NCBI GenBank assembly: GCA_900538575.1
Contig: UPZA01000001.1
Coordinates: 1 to 64,000, forward strand
DNA length: 64,000 bases
Reading direction: 5' to 3'
Source of the DNA: an uncultured Ruminococcus sp.
Lineage (GTDB): Bacteria; Bacillota; Clostridia; Oscillospirales; Ruminococcaceae
This document shows positions 17,665 to 26,250 of this stretch, in pieces. The translations under genes were made by a program, and so were the position numbers. Each line of letters begins with the position of its first letter. The stretch's first letter is position 1. The notes under the pieces are model-generated. The model did not search any database, was not told the origin of the DNA, and was given only the letters and a program-made list of their open reading frames with translations.

Positions 17665-18465
17665 TTACATCAACTGCTTGGAAATTTCAATTGCGTCGTA
17701 AAGGTCGCATACTCCGTCGCTGTTTATATCGCCTACCGACTGCTGACCTTCTGTCAATTCAAACTTATTAATCAAATGACCTCCTATCCAGATAACGTCA
17801 TATAAATCTACCGTTTCATCAAGGTTAACATCGCCTGTTAAAACTTGCTTTTTATCGGTTGAAATCGAAATCGGATTACAGAGGCGATTATTATACAGAG
17901 GAATAATCTGATTGACGCACTGTCTTATTTTAATAAATGTAAGTATATTTTCATCGCTCACAGCAACATTATTATATTCAGGAAATGTTATGCTTAAAAG
18001 ATAATCATAATAAATCGCACCGTCTGTTACTGAAACGTTAATCGGGGAAATTATTTCATATTCTAACGAATCTTCCAATAATTCATGTAAATTTTGTTCA
18101 GTTTCATTAGCTCTGTATTCATCCTCTCTTAGTACAGAACAGCCAAATCTTGCTTCCACAGTATATACCATAGAAATTTCATTTTCAAGCATTTCCTCAT
18201 AATTTTCTAAATCCGGATCATATCCTGCCTGAAACTTTTCTATTGTATTCTCCTTTTCATCTTCATAGAACTGTTTCTGTTCGTTAAAAGACGCTTCCGC
18301 CTCCGGAAATTCTTCAAAATATTCTTCCTTACTCATTTCAAGCAGCTCTTTTAAAGTATACATTTTTTCATTGTATTCTTCCGCTGCTACGGAAGAAACT
18401 CCAATAACTGATACGGACATTAAAGCTGCAACTAAAAATAACGATAAAGCTTTAATCATTTTCAT
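17665..18465 (-). CDS. Secreted protein with C-terminal type I dockerin
   Basis: The 266-residue product has a signal peptide (1 to about 28, cleavage after VAA), then MYTLKELLEMSKEEY, a leucine/acid-rich opening typical of ruminococcal secreted proteins, and an uncharacterised middle domain. Residues about 208-266 form a dockerin: two calcium loops GDVNLDETVDLYD and GDINSDGVCDLYD, each followed by a helix. Dockerins bind cohesins of a scaffoldin, so the protein should be carried on a cellulosome. AGGAGGAG precedes the ATG. Its dockerin matches the one in the CAP protein at 50282 (LYD after the loop). Confidence 0.85.
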   Translation of the reverse strand: MKMIKALSLFLVAALMSVSVIGVSSVAAEEYNEKMYTLKELLEMSKEEYFEEFPEAEASFNEQKQFYEDEKENTIEKFQAGYDPDLENYEEMLENEISMVYTVEARFGCSVLREDEYRANETEQNLHELLEDSLEYEIISPINVSVTDGAIYYDYLLSITFPEYNNVAVSDENILTFIKIRQCVNQIIPLYNNRLCNPISISTDKKQVLTGDVNLDETVDLYDVIWIGGHLINKFELTEGQQSVGDINSDGVCDLYDAIEISKQLM

Positions 18466-18478
18466 ATATATCTCCTCC

Positions 18479-18622
18479 TTAAAGTAAGTTCATATTTATT
18501 CCAACAACATCTGCAATATCCACACTTCCGTCATTATTATAGTCTGCCAACTCATATTGAATCGCATGAATAGAGTTCAGATAAATATTAAAGAAATAAA
18601 TAGCTTTTAACTTATGAGATTA
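18479..18622 (-). pseudogene. Truncated dockerin remnant
   Basis: An open frame on the minus strand, stopped at 18479-18481 and bounded upstream by a stop at 18620-18622, has no start codon but encodes half a dockerin: ADYNNDGSVDIADVVGIN, i.e. one calcium loop and helix, preceded by a linker-like stretch. The first repeat and the catalytic part are missing. It abuts the ribosome site of the intact dockerin gene downstream. A deleted or recombined dockerin gene is the simplest reading. Confidence 0.6.
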
Positions 18623-18726
18623 TTTCCCTAACATTATTATACACCATTAATAATATAATTTATATAGTTAGATCGTATTAATCTTTAATAAATCATGAAC
18701 ATTTTGCAAATTTTTTATGAACTGAT

Positions 18727-19215
18727 TTACCTGTTATCCACATTTTCGGGGTACATATCATGATTAAACAGTCTGTTTTCCGCAAGACGTTCCCATTTAG
18801 TTCCCGGCCTGCCGTAGTTGCAGTAGGGATCAATTGAAATACCGCCTCTCGGCGTAAACTTCCCCCAAACCTCAATATATTTTGGATTCATTAGTCTAAT
18901 CAGATCCTTCATGATTTTATTCATGCAGTCCTCGTGAAAATCACCATGGTTACGGTAACTGAAAAGATAAAGCTTTAGCGATTTGCTCTCAACCATTTTT
19001 ACATCGGGAATGTAAGAAATATAAACTGACGCAAAATCCGGCTGTCCGGTTATTGGACAAAGACTTGTAAATTCAGGACAATTGAATTTTACAAAATAAT
19101 CGTTTTCCTTATGCTTGTTTTCAAAGGTTTCCAGCATTTCCGGAGCATAATTATCCGGATATGCAGTTTTCTGATTTCCAAGAAGGGTAAGCTCCTCTTT
19201 TTCTCTTTTTTCCAT
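18727..19215 (-). CDS. queF: NADPH-dependent 7-cyano-7-deazaguanine reductase
   Basis: Last step of preQ1 synthesis: reduces the nitrile of preQ0 to the aminomethyl group of preQ1, the base later exchanged into tRNA. The 162-residue product is the short (YkvM) form, with the nucleophilic Cys in SLCPITGQPDF, the substrate-binding ESKSLKLYLFSYRNHGDFHE region written in the middle, and a conserved C-terminal FTPRGGI. It is the last gene of the que operon, 4 bases after queC. Confidence 0.96.
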   Translation of the reverse strand: MEKREKEELTLLGNQKTAYPDNYAPEMLETFENKHKENDYFVKFNCPEFTSLCPITGQPDFASVYISYIPDVKMVESKSLKLYLFSYRNHGDFHEDCMNKIMKDLIRLMNPKYIEVWGKFTPRGGISIDPYCNYGRPGTKWERLAENRLFNHDMYPENVDNR

Positions 19216-19219
19216 TTTT

Positions 19220-19900
19220 TTACCTTTCCGCAGGATCTTTAATACCGTTTAATTTGAACGCCTTTGCTCTGTCAATACAAGTTCCGCATTTTCCGCATGG
19301 CCTGTCCCCTCCCTCATAGCAGCTCCAAGTAAGCTCATAGGGTACGTCAAGGCTGAGCCCGAGCTTTACAACCTCAGCTTTCGACATTCCGACAAAGGGC
19401 GCGCTTATCTCAAGCCGTCGGCCGCTTCCTTCATAAATTGCAGTATTCATAGCATTATTAAACGCTTCAGAGCAATCAGGATATGCGTTTCCGGCCGAAT
19501 CGTCCGCATGGGCGCCGTAATAAATTATACCGCATTTTTTGGATAGCGCAATACTTGCCGCAGAAGCCAGAAACAATCCGTTTCTGAAGGGAACATAAGT
19601 TGAAACAGTAGAGCCGTTTTTCTTTTTTAACTGCTCAGAATATGATTCATGCGGAATATTTTGTTCTGAATTTTTTAATAGCGAACAATCGGAATACTGA
19701 AAAATCAAAGACAAATCAAGCTCAATTCTTTCCGTTCCATAATATTTCGTTATAGCTGCGGCTGCTTCTATTTCCTTTATATGCTTCTGACCATAGGATA
19801 CAGAAAGAGCCGTAACATTATCAGCCCCGTATTTTTTTACGGCAAGGCCCAGACAGGTCGTACTGTCGACTCCTCCGCTGAATAAAACTAATGCTTTCAT
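19220..19900 (-). CDS. queC: 7-cyano-7-deazaguanine synthase
   Basis: Converts 7-carboxy-7-deazaguanine and ammonia to preQ0 with ATP. The 226-residue product has the PP-loop LFSGGVDSTTCLG at the N-terminus and the C-terminal zinc cysteines CYEGGDRPCGKCGTC. AAAGGAG lies just before the ATG. Part of the queD-queE-folE-queC-queF operon. Confidence 0.97.
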   Translation of the reverse strand: MKALVLFSGGVDSTTCLGLAVKKYGADNVTALSVSYGQKHIKEIEAAAAITKYYGTERIELDLSLIFQYSDCSLLKNSEQNIPHESYSEQLKKKNGSTVSTYVPFRNGLFLASAASIALSKKCGIIYYGAHADDSAGNAYPDCSEAFNNAMNTAIYEGSGRRLEISAPFVGMSKAEVVKLGLSLDVPYELTWSCYEGGDRPCGKCGTCIDRAKAFKLNGIKDPAER

Positions 19901-19912
19901 AAAAATTCTCCT

Positions 19913-20494
19913 TTATTTCAATTGAAGAAGAAACCTTTTCTGTAATTGCAGATCGGTCTTAAATCTTCCCCTGAAGGCAGTATATGAAGAAGAAGAGGAA
20001 CAATTTTTAATCCCTCTTGCCGTCATGCACGAATGCTTTCCCTCTATAAAAACCGCAATATCCTCAGAGCCTGACGCCAACGACATTATCTCAGCTATAT
20101 CTGACCCCAAACGTTCCTGGAGCTGAAGCCTTTTTGCCGCCATATCTGCAATTCTTGCAGCTTTGGAAAGTCCTATTACCCTTCCGTTCGGTATATAGGC
20201 AATTGAAACCTTCATATCATACATAAGCGCCATATGATGCTCGCAGAATGAAAATACCTCAATATCCCTTATTAACACCATATCGCTTTCTCCGCAGGCA
20301 TAGTCGTCTTCAAAGGTTTTGCTGAACATCTCCGCTATCTGAGAATTTGTATAATTCATACCCTCAAAGATTTCCTCATACATTCTCGCAACCCTGTCGG
20401 GCGTTTCCTTTAAGCCCTCGCGTTCGGGATCGTCTCCCAAAGCTTTAAGTAAACCTTTGATATGATATTTTACCGCTTCTTTGTCTATCGCCAT
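19913..20494 (-). CDS. folE: GTP cyclohydrolase I
   Basis: Opens GTP to dihydroneopterin triphosphate, the first step of both folate and queuosine synthesis. The 193-residue product has the zinc and active-site residues in SFCEHHMAL and HSCMTARG and the conserved IGLSKAARI and LQLQERL. I start it at the ATG at 20494, 8 bases after GGGGAG; an in-frame TTG two codons earlier is possible. Sitting between queE and queC, it is dedicated at least partly to queuosine. Confidence 0.96.
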   Translation of the reverse strand: MAIDKEAVKYHIKGLLKALGDDPEREGLKETPDRVARMYEEIFEGMNYTNSQIAEMFSKTFEDDYACGESDMVLIRDIEVFSFCEHHMALMYDMKVSIAYIPNGRVIGLSKAARIADMAAKRLQLQERLGSDIAEIMSLASGSEDIAVFIEGKHSCMTARGIKNCSSSSSYTAFRGRFKTDLQLQKRFLLQLK

Positions 20495-20496
20495 AT

Positions 20497-21159
20497 TCAA
20501 ACTCCCCTCATTCCGGCCGGCCAGATGAATTTATGAAGCTGTAGCTGAAAATTAACGCCGTTCATCTTGTGCTTGAGCATATATCCGACAATCTCCTTAG
20601 GATCTATTCTGCCGAACACAGGACTCAGATAAACCGCACACCTTTTATCCAGTCGGTATTTTTCAATGATGTTCCTCGCCGTCTCAAGATCAAGACTGCT
20701 GCCACATACAAATTTAACGGTATCACTTTCTGTCAGATAGTCGTAGTTGTCCAAATTCATAAAGCCCTCCATACCGCTCGACGGCAGCTTATAGTCAAGT
20801 GTAAACGACGGCGGAAGTTCCATATTTCTGTATAAAGATATATCGGCAGAGCCGTTAGTCTCTATTTCAACGCTAAGACCGTTTTTGCATAGCATATCTA
20901 TAAGATTATAAATATCCGGCTGTATCAGAGGCTCGCCTCCGGTGAGAGTTACGTTATTTATACGGGAGGATATAATATACTCCAATATATCCTGCGCGGA
21001 CATTGGCTTCGCGGGCCAATCGTCAGAATTTGCCCATAGCGTGTCGCAGTAAGAGCAGCAAAGGTTACATCCCCTAAAGCGTATAAAGACAGCCGGCTGT
21101 CCCGCTTTTCTTCCCTCGCCGTTTATGCTGACAAACCTTTCGGCAATATTATATGCCAA
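20497..21159 (-). CDS. queE: 7-carboxy-7-deazaguanine synthase (radical SAM)
   Basis: Radical SAM enzyme that contracts 6-carboxytetrahydropterin to CDG. The 220-residue product carries the cluster motif in FRGCNLCCSYCDTLWA (CxxxCxxC), preceded by the family's SINGEG opening, and LTGGEPLIQ. The start is a TTG with GGAGGG 6 bases upstream, overlapping the end of queD's ribosome-coupled region. Fourth of the five operon genes from the 3' end. Confidence 0.95.
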   Translation of the reverse strand: MAYNIAERFVSINGEGRKAGQPAVFIRFRGCNLCCSYCDTLWANSDDWPAKPMSAQDILEYIISSRINNVTLTGGEPLIQPDIYNLIDMLCKNGLSVEIETNGSADISLYRNMELPPSFTLDYKLPSSGMEGFMNLDNYDYLTESDTVKFVCGSSLDLETARNIIEKYRLDKRCAVYLSPVFGRIDPKEIVGYMLKHKMNGVNFQLQLHKFIWPAGMRGV

Positions 21160-21161
21160 GC

Positions 21162-21584
21162 CTAACCCTCCTCATACATAGCGCAGTTATTCGGGGTTTC
21201 ATATACGGTAACATTATGCGGTCTGAATCCGCGCTCTTTGATTATCATAAAGAAATGTCTTGCAAGATTTTCCGCTGTCGGACGGAACGGCAGTTCAACA
21301 AGCCTGAACCCGTCTCTTTTAAGACATTCCATAGTATCGTTTTTTAATGTGTTCTTTTCATATATCAACGAATGGTCATAATGCTCCGCAATAACGCTCA
21401 ACGCTCTTTTAAGCTCTGAAAAGTCCATGATCATTCCTTTATTCTGACCGTTTCTCTGCAAGAAGGCATTTTTAACCGTTACTTCTACTTTCCACCTGTG
21501 TCCGTGAATATTGCTGCATTTCCCTTCATATCCGTATAAAAAATGTGCGCTGTCAAAAGAAAATTCTGATTTTAAAAAGTACAT
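21162..21584 (-). CDS. queD: 6-carboxy-5,6,7,8-tetrahydropterin synthase
   Basis: Converts dihydroneopterin triphosphate to 6-carboxytetrahydropterin. The 140-residue product has the zinc histidines FDSAHFL and NIHGHRW, the catalytic Cys in GKCSNIHGH, and EHYDHSL. First gene of the operon; GGAGGAG lies 7 bases before the ATG, directly after the riboswitch terminator. Confidence 0.96.
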   Translation of the reverse strand: MYFLKSEFSFDSAHFLYGYEGKCSNIHGHRWKVEVTVKNAFLQRNGQNKGMIMDFSELKRALSVIAEHYDHSLIYEKNTLKNDTMECLKRDGFRLVELPFRPTAENLARHFFMIIKERGFRPHNVTVYETPNNCAMYEEG

Positions 21585-21600
21585 TATATCTCCTCCGAAA

Positions 21601-21634
21601 ATTAAAAGGATACAGAATCGACATCTGTATCCTT
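21601..21634 (-). terminator. Riboswitch-controlled terminator upstream of queD
   Basis: An 11-bp perfect stem, AAGGATACAGA with TCTGTATCCTT (21606-21634), 7-base loop, followed by TTTT in the transcript. Its 5' half and loop contain GATGTC, complementary to GACATC just downstream of the aptamer, so an antiterminator can form instead. Confidence 0.85.
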
Positions 21635-21654
21635 GAATTTCAAGTTTATGATGT

Positions 21655-21696
21655 CCTGGTTTTGTTTAAGGACAGGATGGCACAATCGAACTGTCC
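21655..21696 (-). promoter_or_regulatory. Probable preQ1-I riboswitch aptamer
   Basis: In the transcript P1 is GGACAG (from 21696) paired with CTGTCC, enclosing a loop that ends in GCCATC, followed by the A-rich tail TTAAACAAAACCAGG. This tail closely resembles the L3 and 3' strand of preQ1-I aptamers (H-type pseudoknot with GG pairing back to CC in the loop). The GGACATC after it can pair either with the loop or with GATGTC in the terminator. Ligand binding should therefore free the terminator and shut off the que operon. Location upstream of queD matches known family biology; the fold itself is inferred by eye. Confidence 0.75.
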
Positions 21697-21706
21697 ATAT
21701 AAAATT

Positions 21707-22795
21707 TTATGCAAGCGGTATTGTTTTAAGTGAAATTATATTATAATAATCCTGCGTTTTTTTAAGCGTTACCATTACCCTTTTTTCAGGATCCGCTTTT
21801 CCACTGTTCCATGGCGGCGTAGATTTATAGCAGTCCGCATAAACGGTATAGGTATCGTCTGTTTCAGCAATGTCCGTAACCTTCGGATAATAAGAATATA
21901 AATCTGTATCCTTTGGAATTATATACTGCTTTTTCTTTTTATCATATGATATAATAATATCACCAATACCGGAATCAGAATGATCAAGCTTCATATACTC
22001 TCCGAACAGCTTTTCAACAATATAAGTCATTTGATCCTGAGGAAACAAAATATCTCCCGTTTCCTGATCCTCAAATACAGATTTTTTCCCGTTTATAACA
22101 AGCTCCCATACCGCAATATTAATAAGCTCCTCATTACCTAAATCTGAAACGCTTTCAAAATCCTTTGTTTCGGTAACAATCAGCGGATAGATAACCGATT
22201 CAAATTCCGTTTTCTGCATATCGGCAGCTCCCGAGCCGGAAGATTCGCTGAATTTATTTATACCTGTACTAACAGTATTTATAATTCCCGTAACGGCAAA
22301 TGCTCCAAATACAGCAAGAACAAGTATCTTTAATATTATTTTAACAAGCTCCGAGGCTCTGAATTTAGGAATATCACCTTTATCTCCGTCATTTTCAGAA
22401 TCCATAAAACTATTAAAGTCGCCGTTGTCTATAATTCCGTCGTCTTCGCCGCCTGTATCCTCAAATCCGCCGTCCTCATAATCGTCATATTTATGCGGAG
22501 CATAAAAGCTGTCCTCTGATTTTGATTCATTATCCCTTCGTACTGAAGCCTCATATTCATAACGTTCCTGCTGTTCAGTCTTAGCCGGCCTGATTTCAGT
22601 TCGGCGGCTTTCCGATATGCCTGAGCTTGGCCGATTTATATCGCTATGAGACGTATTCTGTCTGCCGTCAGAAGAAAATTCACGCAGCAGTTCGTCTATT
22701 ATAGCGTCTGTTTCACTTTTTTCCCTCATAGGCGTATATTTCCATTTACTCCTTTTTTCACGGACAGCAGTGTCTACTTCATCAAGTATATCCAT
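21707..22795 (-). CDS. Single-pass membrane protein with acidic disordered N-terminus
   Basis: No family recognised. The 362-residue product has a cytoplasmic, low-complexity N-terminal half rich in Asp, Glu, Ser and Arg (residues about 20-145), one transmembrane segment at about 150-173 (IILKILVLAVFGAFAVTGII), and an extracellular domain of about 185 residues. Domain arrangement resembles cell-envelope proteins with intracellular anchoring tails. It lies between proA and the que riboswitch; its transcript would run into that terminator. Confidence 0.7.
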   Translation of the reverse strand: MDILDEVDTAVREKRSKWKYTPMREKSETDAIIDELLREFSSDGRQNTSHSDINRPSSGISESRRTEIRPAKTEQQERYEYEASVRRDNESKSEDSFYAPHKYDDYEDGGFEDTGGEDDGIIDNGDFNSFMDSENDGDKGDIPKFRASELVKIILKILVLAVFGAFAVTGIINTVSTGINKFSESSGSGAADMQKTEFESVIYPLIVTETKDFESVSDLGNEELINIAVWELVINGKKSVFEDQETGDILFPQDQMTYIVEKLFGEYMKLDHSDSGIGDIIISYDKKKKQYIIPKDTDLYSYYPKVTDIAETDDTYTVYADCYKSTPPWNSGKADPEKRVMVTLKKTQDYYNIISLKTIPLA

Positions 22796-22901
22796 AGAAA
22801 CCCTCCCATATTTTAAGAAAAGCCGATATACGGCAAGCTGTTATTCAATTTCTGTTTAAGCCGGCGCTGTTATTCAAATTGTTTTTACATACATAGATAT
22901 T

Positions 22902-24149
22902 CTATCTTATCTGACCGCTGCCGTTAATAAGATATTTAACGGTTGTAAGCTCGCGCAGTCCCATTGGACCCCTTGCATGAAGCTTCTGTGTTGAAATGCC
23001 GATCTCGGCTCCGAATCCGAATTCTCCGCCGTCTGTAAAGCGTGTCGACGCATTGACATAAACAGCCGCCGCGTCTACCATACGCTGAAACCTCTCTGCA
23101 TTTTCAAGACTTTTTGTAACAATCGCTTCAGAATGCTTTGTCCCGTATTTTGCTATATGATCTATCGCCTCGTCAATTGAATCAACAACCTTGACAGAAA
23201 TAATATAATCGAGAAATTCCGTACCGTAATCACTTTCCGACGCCGCTATGACGCAGTCCCCGAGAATTTCGGCCGTTCTCTCGCATCCCCTTATTTCAAC
23301 ATTATGCCCGTCAAGCCTTTCTTTTATAACCGGAAGAGCCTTTTTCGCTATATCCTTATGAATAAGCAGTCCCTCCACTGCATTGCATACGGACGGACGC
23401 TGAGTCTTTCCGTTTTCAACAATATCGGCAGCCATTTCAATATCTGCGGAGTCGTCAACATAAACGTGACAGTTACCTGTACCGGTTTCAATCACCGGAA
23501 CAGTAGCCTGACTGATAACTGCCTGAATAAGACCGGCTCCGCCTCTTGGAATAAGAACGTCAAGATATCCGTTCATTTTCATAAGCTGAGAAGCCGTTTC
23601 CCTTGACGTGTCCTCAATAAGCTGAATAACGTCCTCCGGAAGTCCGGCAGCTTTTACAGCTCCGCGCATTACGTCCGCAAGACACTTATTAGAATTTATC
23701 GCTTCCTTGCCGCCTCTTAAAATAACGGCATTCCCAGCCTTTAAGCAAAGAGTGGCTGCGTCTACTGTAACGTTGGGGCGGGATTCAAAAATAATTCCGA
23801 TAACGCCCAGCGGCACTCTGGTCTTAGATATTTTCAGCCCGTTCGGCCTTACAAAGCCGCAGTCGACAGAGCCGATTACGTCCTCAGCCTCAGCAAGCTT
23901 CAAAACCGCGTCTGCAATACCTTTTATTCTGCTCTCATTAAGCAGTAGTCTGTCCTGCATTGCTTCAGACATATTATTTTTAACGGCGTTCTCAAGATCC
24001 AGCTTATTATTTTCAATAATAAGCTGAGTATTGGATATCAAAGCGTCCGCTATTGAAACCAAAGCCGCGTTTTTTGTATCAGTCTGTGCAGAAGCTATAA
24101 AAGGCTCCGCACATTTCGCTTTCTTTCCGAGCGTTTCAATATAATTCAT
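22902..24149 (-). CDS. proA: Gamma-glutamyl phosphate reductase
   Basis: Second step of proline synthesis: NADPH reduction of glutamyl 5-phosphate to the semialdehyde. The 415-residue product has the aldehyde-dehydrogenase-fold signatures LGVIGIIFESRPNVT, LKAGNAVILRGGKEA, the catalytic Cys in QRPSVCNAVEGLLIH and FGFGAEIGISTQKLHARGP. The ATG at 24149 is chosen for GGAGG 9 bases upstream; a longer frame upstream has no site. It starts 2 bases from the proB stop. Confidence 0.96.
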   Translation of the reverse strand: MNYIETLGKKAKCAEPFIASAQTDTKNAALVSIADALISNTQLIIENNKLDLENAVKNNMSEAMQDRLLLNESRIKGIADAVLKLAEAEDVIGSVDCGFVRPNGLKISKTRVPLGVIGIIFESRPNVTVDAATLCLKAGNAVILRGGKEAINSNKCLADVMRGAVKAAGLPEDVIQLIEDTSRETASQLMKMNGYLDVLIPRGGAGLIQAVISQATVPVIETGTGNCHVYVDDSADIEMAADIVENGKTQRPSVCNAVEGLLIHKDIAKKALPVIKERLDGHNVEIRGCERTAEILGDCVIAASESDYGTEFLDYIISVKVVDSIDEAIDHIAKYGTKHSEAIVTKSLENAERFQRMVDAAAVYVNASTRFTDGGEFGFGAEIGISTQKLHARGPMGLRELTTVKYLINGSGQIR

Positions 24150-24150
24150 T

Positions 24151-24960
24151 CTAATCGCCTCCGTTTTTTCTGCTATCAGAGATAAAAACAGTCCCGCTTG
24201 GATTGTTTTCAAACAAATCATATAATTTATCAGGATTATTCCCGTTCATTATTATCATATCAATACCGGCGTTGTTTGCTATCCTGGCCGCGTTTATTTT
24301 CGTAATCATTCCTCCGGTGCCGAACATACTTCCCGCTCCGCCGGCCGCTCCCTCGATATGATCGTCTATTCGGGTTACCACAGGTATCAGTTTAGCGTCG
24401 GGGTTCTTGTGAGGGTCACTGTCATAAAGACCGTCTATATCTGACAATATTATGAGAAGATCGGCATTTGCAGTTTCCGCTACAATAGCCGAAAGCGAAT
24501 CGTTCTCACCTATTTCAAGCTCCAGCTCGTCTATTGCGACAGTATCGTTTTCGTTGACTATTGGTATAACCTTCATGGAAATAAGCTTTTCAAAAGCATT
24601 TTCTACATTCCTGCGTCGTTCTGTTTCAATAATAGTTTTTGTTACCAGTATCTGCGCAACGGTTATCCCATAATTATCAAACAGATCGTCGTAAAGATAC
24701 ATAAGCTCGCATTGTCCTACTGCCGCCGCCGCCTGTTTGGTCGGAGTATCGGTAGGTTTTTCCTGTAAGCCGAGCTTTCCTACGCCAAGTCCGACCGATC
24801 CGGAGGATACTATTATAAGCTCTTTTCCAGAATTCTGCAAATCCGCCATTACTCTGACAAGATTAGTCATTCTTCTAATATTCAGTCTGCCCGTTCTGTG
24901 CGTCAGGGTGGACGTTCCAAGCTTTATCACAATACGTTTTTTTTTCGATATATCCAGCAT
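24151..24960 (-). CDS. proB: Glutamate 5-kinase
   Basis: First step of proline synthesis. The 269-residue product is the short form made of the amino-acid-kinase domain only, without the C-terminal PUA domain of the E. coli enzyme. Motifs: VIKLGTSTLT, IIVSSGSVGLG, ENDTVA, LLIILSDIDGLYD, GTGGMITKI. The only strong ribosome site (AAAGGAG at 24987-24993) is 26 bases before the ATG with a weak hairpin between. It follows the dehydrogenase gene and precedes proA. Confidence 0.95.
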   Translation of the reverse strand: MLDISKKKRIVIKLGTSTLTHRTGRLNIRRMTNLVRVMADLQNSGKELIIVSSGSVGLGVGKLGLQEKPTDTPTKQAAAAVGQCELMYLYDDLFDNYGITVAQILVTKTIIETERRRNVENAFEKLISMKVIPIVNENDTVAIDELELEIGENDSLSAIVAETANADLLIILSDIDGLYDSDPHKNPDAKLIPVVTRIDDHIEGAAGGAGSMFGTGGMITKINAARIANNAGIDMIIMNGNNPDKLYDLFENNPSGTVFISDSRKNGGD

Positions 24961-24992
24961 TTTTCAGACGCCGTAAATGGCGCTTGCTCCTT

Positions 24993-25940
24993 TCAGTTGA
25001 CTTTATTCCGAGGCTTTCCGTCCAAGTAAGCCTTTATATTAGAACGTACAATATCAATCAGGCGCAGTCTTGTTTCAAGAGACGCCCATGCGGTATGGGG
25101 AGTAATAATACAGTTTTTTGCGTCTTTCAGAGGCGTATTCTCAGACATGGGCTCATCGCATAGCACATCCAGAGAGGCTGCCGCAATTCTGCCGCTGTTT
25201 AATGCGTCTGCAAGATCCTGTTCGTTAACAATTGCGCCCCGTGCGGTATTGACAAATACCGCGCTGCTTTTCATAAGCGATAAAGCGTCGGAATTAATCA
25301 TACCTAAGGTTTTATCGGTAAGCGGACAGTGTATAGTCAGCACGTCCGCTCTTGAAAGAGCCTCTTCAAAGGATACGTTTTCATATGGACAGTTTAAAGG
25401 ATTCGATCTTGTATTTACCAAAACGTTCATCCCGAAAGCCGCTCCGATACCGGCGACCTTTCTTCCTATACTGCCAAAGCCTATTACCGACAATGTTTTC
25501 CCGGCAATTTCCTGAGTTTTAATAGGAAATTTTGAAAATGTTTTAGAGGATATCCAACCTCCGCCTTTAACAAATTCATTATACTCCGATATTCTGCTGA
25601 AATACTCTAAAATGTGTGCAAACGTATGCTGCGCGACAGCGTCGGCTGAATATTCTCCCGCATTGCAGACCGTTATTCCCTTTTCAGACGCAGCCTTTAA
25701 ATCAATATTATTAAAGCCCGTTGCAAAAAGACCGATATATTTTATATTAGGACATTTATTTATTACATCCTGCGTTATCATTACCTTATTGCATAAAACC
25801 ATATCCGAATCCGCTATGTATTCAGCAGCCTTTGCGTTATCGGTAATCGGATAACAACGCACTTCTCCGAATTCCCGGAAAACGCTATAATCTATGTCGC
25901 CGGAGGTTACGGTAGTCCAGTCAAGAATACAGATTTTCAT
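24993..25940 (-). CDS. D-2-hydroxyacid dehydrogenase (glycerate dehydrogenase type)
   Basis: NAD(P)-dependent oxidoreductase of 315 residues with the Rossmann motif GFGSIGRKVAG, the substrate-binding Arg in VNTARGAIV, the catalytic Glu in LCDEPM and His in ITPHTAWAS. The HTAWAS..TR ending suggests a hydroxypyruvate reductase/glycerate dehydrogenase; the exact substrate is unproven. The ATG at 25940 follows AAGGATATCTAAA. It starts 1 base from the end of the upstream small membrane protein gene. Confidence 0.88.
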   Translation of the reverse strand: MKICILDWTTVTSGDIDYSVFREFGEVRCYPITDNAKAAEYIADSDMVLCNKVMITQDVINKCPNIKYIGLFATGFNNIDLKAASEKGITVCNAGEYSADAVAQHTFAHILEYFSRISEYNEFVKGGGWISSKTFSKFPIKTQEIAGKTLSVIGFGSIGRKVAGIGAAFGMNVLVNTRSNPLNCPYENVSFEEALSRADVLTIHCPLTDKTLGMINSDALSLMKSSAVFVNTARGAIVNEQDLADALNSGRIAAASLDVLCDEPMSENTPLKDAKNCIITPHTAWASLETRLRLIDIVRSNIKAYLDGKPRNKVN

Positions 25941-25941
25941 T

Positions 25942-26250
25942 TTAGATATCCTTTTTGTCTTCTGTAGCGTTTTCAGAGGAAATCTCAGCTTCAAGCTCTC
26001 TTCTTCTTTTTTTCTCGGAAATTGCCGCAACAAGAGCGATGATTAGCAAGCCGAATTCGAGTATGCCTATTCCATAAAACCAAAGCTTTGTATCCTTTAA
26101 ATATATAAGCATAGTCATAGCGACCGCAACAGCCATTACCAACTGATATTTATATCTTACTCTTATAAACTGGATAAGGAAAAAAACAAAAGCTACCACT
26201 GCAAATATTAGGTGAGCTGAAAACGGCAGCGGGAAAATATTACCATTCAT
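25942..26250 (-). CDS. Small three-pass membrane protein
   Basis: A 102-residue product with three hydrophobic segments (about 9-25, 31-47 and 56-74) and a charged Lys/Arg/Glu C-terminal tail. I know this layout from conserved hypothetical proteins of Clostridia but cannot name a family. The start is placed at 26250 because GGAG lies 8 bases upstream. It is one base from the dehydrogenase gene and is probably in its operon. Confidence 0.7.
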   Translation of the reverse strand: MNGNIFPLPFSAHLIFAVVAFVFFLIQFIRVRYKYQLVMAVAVAMTMLIYLKDTKLWFYGIGILEFGLLIIALVAAISEKKRRRELEAEISSENATEDKKDI

